Shown here: piece by piece, positions 57,938 to 64,000 of the stretch | Numbering within the stretch: the stretch's first letter is position 1 | Layout: each line of letters starts with the position of its first letter | Assembly (NCBI GenBank): GCA_009602735.1 | Contig: WELA01007159.1 | Location: 192,359 to 256,358 of the forward strand | Source: Mesotaenium endlicherianum | Lineage: Eukaryota; Streptophyta; Zygnematophyceae; Zygnematales; Mesotaeniaceae | Length of the DNA: 64,000 bases | Direction of reading: 5' to 3' | Notes under the pieces: generated by a model | The model's input: the letters and a program-made list of their open reading frames with translations, nothing else | Told to the model about the DNA's origin: nothing | Databases searched by the model: none | Position numbers and translations under genes: made by a program

Positions 57938-60900
57938 GACTTAGGATGGATTGCGCTCATTCTATGCTAGGGGTTATTTCCAACACTGGGCGTTGTCGGG
58001 TTTGCTGGGCGTCGTAGTTTTTGCTGGAAAATCTGAAGCATCCATCATTTTTTCGCTTAATTGGACAGATGCACGTCAAGTGCATGCTGCATGTATGACT
58101 TGGCTGCATCCTTGTCTCTGAACAGTTATCCCAGTATTCGTCACAAAGAGGTAAATCATGCAGGTGCCAACGTTCAAAATCGAGAATCTGTCAATTATAC
58201 TTACTTCACTTCTTTTACATAATTGTTGCACATCCTTGACTGTCCTACTAAAAACTGTCGAGCGAAGAATATAGTACTTGCTCAGCTACAGTGCAATGTG
58301 TATGCGCTCTATTATTGGAGTATGTGAACTTCCTTGAGCAAACGCACAAAGAAGCAGCACCAAATAAAGACCGACTAATTACATGCTAACGTATTCTCGA
58401 ATATTGAATCATAAGCTGATAACAAAAACTGGCAGCAAAGTCAAAGCCTAACAAACTGCATACAACAATGCAAACATCCAACCGCAACATTACGCACAAG
58501 CAAAATGCACTAGAGTCTTTACCTCTTTACAATGCTATCAAATTACACCCGATGACTTAAAGTACCATCCAAGAACACCTGATAGGTAAGCCAAAACAAT
58601 GAGCGGGCTGGTGCTAAAGGCCAACTGACTAAGATACACTAAGGAGAGTACACACAAAGGAGGAACCTAGGGAAAAAGCAAATGGTGGATGCTTAAACAC
58701 TCGGGAACACGGCGGCTGCGAGCTGCTCCCGTACTTCTTTCACAACCTCGTCGTACTCCTCTTTGAACTTTGCAGCCTCGTCGCCGCTGACATCGCCCTT
58801 GGGCGGAGTCGGCAAAATGAGCATGCAACTCGTCGGCCTCTTTGTTGCCCCCGCAGTGCCCAGGTCCTGCAGATCAATGGATGTATCTGTGAGAATACAA
58901 GTAGAAATATACTACCACGACATACTCTCTCTCACATACTTCTAGTGAACAAAGTTGGACCAACCCAAGCAAGTCCGCAACTAAGGCGACAGAAACCCTT
59001 ATTGGGACAACTATGATTTTCAAAAATGCCGTAAAGATTGGCGCCGGCAGACAAGAAGCTCAGTGCCATGCGCTGAATTGGTGCGAGTGGATGCGCAGCC
59101 AGGAAGCAAAGAAGCACACACAGACATGGAATTACATAGTCACAATTTACCTCATGAATCAGCCTGCCTTCTATCTAGCTTACTATTAGAGAGAGCCCTC
59201 CCCTAGCTAGGGAATGAGGAGGGGGAAGGTGGCTGACGAGTTGAGGGGGGGGGGAAATTGGGGGGATGAGGGGAGGAAACATAGACGACGGCAGGCAGAT
59301 AAAGTCTGGTAAAAGTGTATAGACACAGTGAGATAATAAACCGGAGCATATATAAGAAAGCACGGGGACAATCAAAAGGCAGCCAAATGATTAAGCAGAG
59401 AGTCGGAAGATAGATGGAAGGTGAGTAACGAACGAGGCTGGGCATAACGGGCAGAGAGAGAGAAGGGAGACAGAGAGGGACAAGGAGTGACGAACCTCCT
59501 TGGAGGGGACGTAGGTGTAGGGCACGTCTGCCTCCTCGCACAGGATGGGCAGATGCGTGATGACGTCGATGGGCGAGATGTCGCCGGCAATCAGGCACAA
59601 CCTGAAGCGAGCATTCACACAGGTCCACAAGGGTCAGCAGCTTTGCCTCAGCCAGCAATTGAGAAGAACCTGGAGTGGTCACCCCCGTTTTCACAAGTGT
59701 CAGCGGCTTTGCAACAACCAGCAACCAAGCAAGACCCGGCCTGAGCATGCACACAGTCTCTCCTGTGTCAGCAGTTTTTGACAGCAGCTTCGTGGGCCTG
59801 TTAGTCTAAATTATCACTGACTTCTTGAGCAACCCCTTGGAAAAAGTAAAAATTAACCACAGAGAGCAGGAATTCTCCCTAACCTACGCCCACTAGCCGA
59901 CACTAGGACTGGAGGCAAAAACCACATGGGGTCCTCTTAGCTTCCAGCTTTGGGATTGAGAGCCAGTGCAAGGAAGCTAGGTGACCAGTGAAAGTGTCAG
60001 GAGTAGGTCAATGTAGGTCTTAGGAGTAGGTCATTTGCAAGGTTAAAAGTGCATCACGATACTGATGCTACGTGAAAAACAGAGAAAGAAGCAGCATAAG
60101 GCTCGTGGTCAAGTTTGTAAAATTCTAGACGAAAAGCTTTCAACAAAGTTAGGCCAGTGTGAAGGGAGCCTTACCCCTTCTGGCCTTTCCGGAGAGCCTT
60201 GACGACCTCCTTCACTCCTCTCTTCAGCTGCTTGGTCTTGGCAGCTGCAGCAGAAGTAAAGGTTGAGACGGTTCACACCAGTGTAAGAACATTAATACAT
60301 GGCAAGCTCAAGCTTGACCAAATGCATGCACCTCTTAGCAATGTTCTAAACTGCGGCCAAATACATGTAGTATATGACTAAGTGAATGCATAACAAAGTT
60401 CAGCATAGGGCATCAGCAACAAAAGTACCCCATTTGTACGCCTTAAGACCCTCCAAGCCCAACCCTAATTTAAGAGGACAATCAGCGAATGCAGTTCTTC
60501 CATAATTTATTACTTCAATGTGCTTTCAGATTGCTAAAAACCTCACTATAACTGTGAAGAACAGATTTTTCTCCTGAACAGTTATGAGATGGTCGTTTTT
60601 GTCAGCGCATCTGAAGCACATCTACCACCAACTTCGACTTAAATAGCCACATCAGGGAGTTCAGGATCAAGTATACTAAGTCTCACTTGTATACCACTCA
60701 GAAACTCATACAAGAAGATGTACCAGCATGCCTGTGCTGCTCCAAAATATTCAACAATTTAGCATGCGAGGACTTTCGACACGATGTAGAGACTCCATCT
60801 CCAGCTATCATCACATTTATTTCCCAGACCCACGTTGACTTCCCAGTCCCAAATCCAGCTTCCCCTTCCACAAGCTTTCAGCTGGAATGCTTCATATTAC

Positions 60901-61702
60901 ATAGTATAAAGAGGAAATTACGTAGAGAACTATGACTCATCAGAAGGTGAGCCAATGTATAAGTTCTACTAGACTTTTGGCTTTCCTCGTTTGTGCCCGA
61001 CAAGTGTGCAACAAGGCCAAACAACCTAAAATGATGTGAAGGGAAGCTTTGAGAAGTATTAGGGATAGCTGCAAGTTGACGTCATGAGGAGATGATCTCC
61101 CAAATTCTCTGCCTCTACCATAATTCTAAATACAACGATGCTGGTATGCTGGCGTATAGTGTAACTTTTACAAAGAACCTGCACTGAAGATACAGAATGT
61201 TCGTTGGCAACGCAGTAACTGAATAGCAGCCACTGTGTCTAGCTGCATTCAGAAATGGTCTAAGAAAGTATGACTGCTACGGCCGCCGACGTAGACCATA
61301 CCCTATGCCTACATTCAACGTGCAACAGCGCCACCATACCTTTTTTAACAACTTTCAGAGCCTTCTTACTGAGCTTCTTCCCTGCTAGTGGTTTAGCAAT
61401 AGGCGATAATGATAATATCCTAAGTTGCTCCTTCTCCTTCTTCTTCTGTTCGTCATCAGCTTCACTTGCCATCTTCACAACACTTCAAGAGCCTACCAAC
61501 ACTAGGAGTTGGACAGCTATGTACTTATTCCTTCAATTTCCAAATCCCGACAATATACAAAAACCAGTCAATCCTGCGCACCTGTACAGAACTTAAGACC
61601 TTGCTATGATGCCGCTGTAAGAGCTCAGACTTTAAGTGACGAAAGAGAAAGTTATGACGGATAAGCAGAAGCACATGCAGCAGAAATAGGACCGCCTCCA
61701 CA
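57938..61702 (+). repeat. Duplicated NHP2 segment, unrearranged copy
   Basis: The partner of 8058-11401. The left part (57938-59852) matches 9483-11401 in inverted orientation, and the right part (59854-61702) matches 8058-9236 in direct orientation. Here the four NHP2 exons are collinear, so this is the ancestral arrangement and the left copy is the rearranged one. Confidence 0.85.
58693..61472 (-). CDS. NHP2: NHP2, H/ACA snoRNP core protein
   Basis: Four minus-strand exons: 61340-61472, 60175-60244, 59496-59601 and 58693-58866, all with GT-AG introns and matching phases (1, 2, 0), total 483 nt, 160 residues, close to the usual ~155. The start [16 protein letters not shown] is acidic/basic and likely disordered; then [38 protein letters not shown], the L7Ae core [18 protein letters not shown], the [13 protein letters not shown] segment, [13 protein letters not shown], and a charged C-terminal helix. 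All are diagnostic of NHP2. It binds the K-turn-like part of box H/ACA RNAs with dyskerin, NOP10 and GAR1 for rRNA pseudouridylation, in the nucleolus and Cajal bodies. No break is visible. It is probably the functional copy, since 8058-11401 is broken. The closely related SNU13/15.5K was considered, but the KPLAGKKL start and [11 protein letters not shown] favour NHP2. Confidence 0.9.
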
Positions 61703-61932
61703 GAGGACTTATGAGGTGCGACTTTCCGCTCCAGCTTGGTCCAGCTCGCACGAGGCGAATTGAGGCCAGCGCGTGCAGGAGATCGCTTGGTGAAGAACGC
61801 GCGTACAACGAGGAACTCAAGCACTCCCTCAATCAGGACACTAGACTGTCGCAAATTGTTTACAGGCACAGCGTCGCTACGTCTTGTGGATGTCGGCGTC
61901 GAAGCGTGTCCAACACCTTTTTGCATGGAATT
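61473..61932 (-). promoter_or_regulatory. Upstream region of NHP2
   Basis: The likely promoter and 5' leader of the minus-strand NHP2 gene. The duplication with the left arm ends at 61702. Beyond that a GC-richer stretch (61705-61925) is open on the minus strand (reading RSDAVPVNNLRQSS and SPARAGLNSPRASW) and could be a leader exon or an unrelated small frame. No defined promoter element can be named. Confidence 0.3.
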
Positions 61933-64000
61933 TATTATATGATAAACACGACACTAGAAACTAGCCGTGAAATAGGTGTTTGTACTTTCTTATCTTCATT
62001 TCTAACAAGATGATTTCCATGAGCATCAACATTGTCGCATTTTCACAACGTCCCTCATATCTCTATTTTTGCATGTCCTACAGGCGACGCCTAGAATAGC
62101 AAATACACCCTAAATTGTGTAAGTGGTAAAATGGCCAAAATTGTCAAATTCGTGTTGAGATTGGGTCCACTACCGTTAGGTGGGATATTAACAAACCCAT
62201 GCTGGCAATTCCAATGTAGAAATTTAGCTAGTATTAAAATCCCAGCAAACAGGGACTTGTTCGGATTAAGCGGCCGATGGGTGCAAAATTTGAGAACTGA
62301 ATTTTGAATCAAAAATCTTCTCTTGCTTTCTAAGTGTCAAAAATTTGCTAGAATAGGATGAACAAACTTTAACATTTGGATTTTCTTCGCAAAAAGTCAA
62401 GCACCATGGCCATTAGTGCAATCATCGTGTAAGATCCGACCACAAATGATCTAATTTTTTTAATACATCGAAGTTTTTGTTTGACTTGTTTGGAAACAAA
62501 TACTGTACATTTCTAAATATGCATTTTATATTTACATGTAATAAACTCGACCCATGGGGAAAATATTTCAATTCCACCTCCGGATAAAATTTCTTAAACC
62601 ACCTAAGTTACACCTTCAGCAACTTGAAACATTCACAACACTTTCATTAGAAAGCAACTTAGAGTTGTCAAAAAGAATGTTTGGCATGAAGGATTCAATT
62701 TGAGTCATACCATTATTTTCTTTATGGGACTATTTAGATTATGGATCGGATGAAGCAATTTAATTGATCTCCATACTCCATTCGCGGATCAATTGTCAAC
62801 AAATGCTATAAGATTAAACACAAGCTTAAATTGTCATATGATCTTTGAAAATAAGTGTCACACCAGATTGATTTTCTTTAACTGTAAATGGCTTTTGTAT
62901 CTATTTTATTTGGGAGTTCTAAGGTTACAGCATAACATTATTAAACACATGTAAAAATGTGAGCTAATTACAATTACAAAAACAACCATGGACCCACTAT
63001 GACCATTTGATACAAAATCTACGATATGACGATTTGACATTTATTTGAGTGTTGTAGACGCTGTTACTTTCCAACAGTAATTAGACTTTTGTGAATATAG
63101 AATTACCTGCATCGTGATGTATTTTAGGAATTGTGAAATATTAAATATATGGAAAGAGGTTTAAAGAAAGTCAATGGCAGGGTTCCTGAGCAATTCCTAC
63201 TCACTTGCTAGTAAGTCATTGCAAGATCCAAATTTATTGTGCCGCACCGTGGACCATTTTTTGGGTGTAAGTTTTCAAAAGAGATTCTAGAATGGGCCGT
63301 TGGTGATTTCGAATCCAAGCGGTAAGAAAGAGCGTGCATATTGCAAAAAATACAAAACGGAGATCCATAAGTAACTACTACTAAGTGCTTAATGAAAATA
63401 CATATGAAAGGTGTGCGCACGCACATAGCATTTAAGCCAATTCAAAGCCTTGTAAGTTTGCAAGACTTTCTATCACACTTAGATTTACTGTTATTGAATG
63501 TCGATTACAACTCAAATCTTGGCTCATAGCCAATCGGCTCAACGTTCACTTCCACATGAAACTTGCCCAGTTTAAACATTGGACACCATCTTTTTTAGTG
63601 TAATGAATCAGTATATTAGTGGATATAATATTCATTTAAATCTAATAGTTAATTAAGTTCAGCCTGCTGAACTTTAGTTAATAGTCAGTCTGCTGGACTT
63701 TACATAATTATCAGTTTAATGACTCGGCCGAAAGCAGCAGGCTGAAGTCAACTTAAGTCAGCTTGCTGACACATTCTTTGACAGCCAGCTGACTTCCGTG
63801 CTCGGTAGCAGCGAACTGCCTTGATAAGCATCTAAGTACGACATGCTAGATGAATGGCCAGATGACATCCCTATGATGGATGGCGATTCGGGATGATGGG
63901 AGATGGCGGTGGATTTGGTTAACCGAGGTCCTACCAACGTGGTTAACTCCCGGGTAGGCGGTGCCATCGCACTGATCGTTGAACAGTAAACTCATTCCAT
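61933..64000. other. AT-rich right end, no gene; CTGCTG-type repeats near 63670-63800
   Basis: About 2 kb of AT-rich sequence with no exon, RNA gene or element. Near 63660-63800, CAGCCTGCTGAAC, CAGTCTGCTGGAC, CAGCAGGCTGAAG, CAGCTTGCTGAC and CAGCCAGCTGAC follow at irregular spacing, in both orientations. Confidence 0.5.

Noticed and set aside
59487-59781. Plus-strand frames over the NHP2 exon 3 region
   Set aside because: They are the complement of the NHP2 exon and its intron; the minus-strand reading is conserved.
1-64000. Bacterial, organellar or CRISPR origin
   Set aside because: Spliced exons, LTR elements with chromodomains and no operons or CRISPR-type arrays show nuclear eukaryotic DNA.

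Overview
This is nuclear DNA from a eukaryote. Coding exons are small and separated by GT-AG introns of about 0.2 to 1.1 kb, there are no operons, and more than half of the window is LTR retrotransposon. The host genes (a plant-type inositol transporter, an AAGAB/p34-like adaptin-binding protein whose core matches the plant form, NHP2, a RING-H2 protein) and the chromodomain-bearing Ty3/gypsy elements point to the green lineage. The DNA-methyltransferase-carrying gypsy element fits a streptophyte (charophyte) alga best, since that type of element has been reported there. The species cannot be named from the sequence.

Left arm (1-18334): a worn host region. It holds two pieces of an inositol transporter on opposite strands (496-1179 minus, 5107-5494 plus), simple repeats, a possible LTR relic (7136-7563), and a rearranged, broken copy of the NHP2 gene (8058-11401). 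It also holds an unrecognised possible gene (11785-12240), a frameshifted AAGAB/p34-like gene on the minus strand (13139-14984) and, divergent from it, a small intact-looking RING-H2 gene (15379-16081).

Middle (18335-54582): five LTR elements, here called A to E. A (18335-31739) and E (47807-54582) belong to one chromodomain gypsy family. B (22746-29428) is a different chromodomain gypsy element nested inside A, with a clean 5-bp target duplication. C (31815-37091) is a third chromodomain family. D (37092 to about 47607) is GC-rich and unusual. Between its protease and reverse transcriptase it carries a DNMT3-like cytosine-5 DNA methyltransferase domain, and its integrase is followed by a PHD-like zinc finger instead of a chromodomain. 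All five are fossils with breaks in their coding regions. D is the most interesting object in the window: one mobile element that carried both a DNA methylation writer and a chromatin-reader-like domain.

Right arm (54583-64000): a decayed, leucine-rich-looking gene (55986-57515 minus), then a complete-looking four-exon NHP2 gene (58693-61472 minus). This NHP2 region is the source-like partner of the rearranged left copy; the two lie in an inverted, partly flipped arrangement about 46 kb apart, with all the retroelements between them. The last 2.3 kb are AT-rich and show no gene.

Sequence quality matters here. There are five single undetermined bases, each with a direct duplication on both sides (938 bp at 38269, about 20-30 bp at the others), which looks like unmerged contig overlap. 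Some frameshifts in host genes may therefore be sequencing errors rather than true decay.
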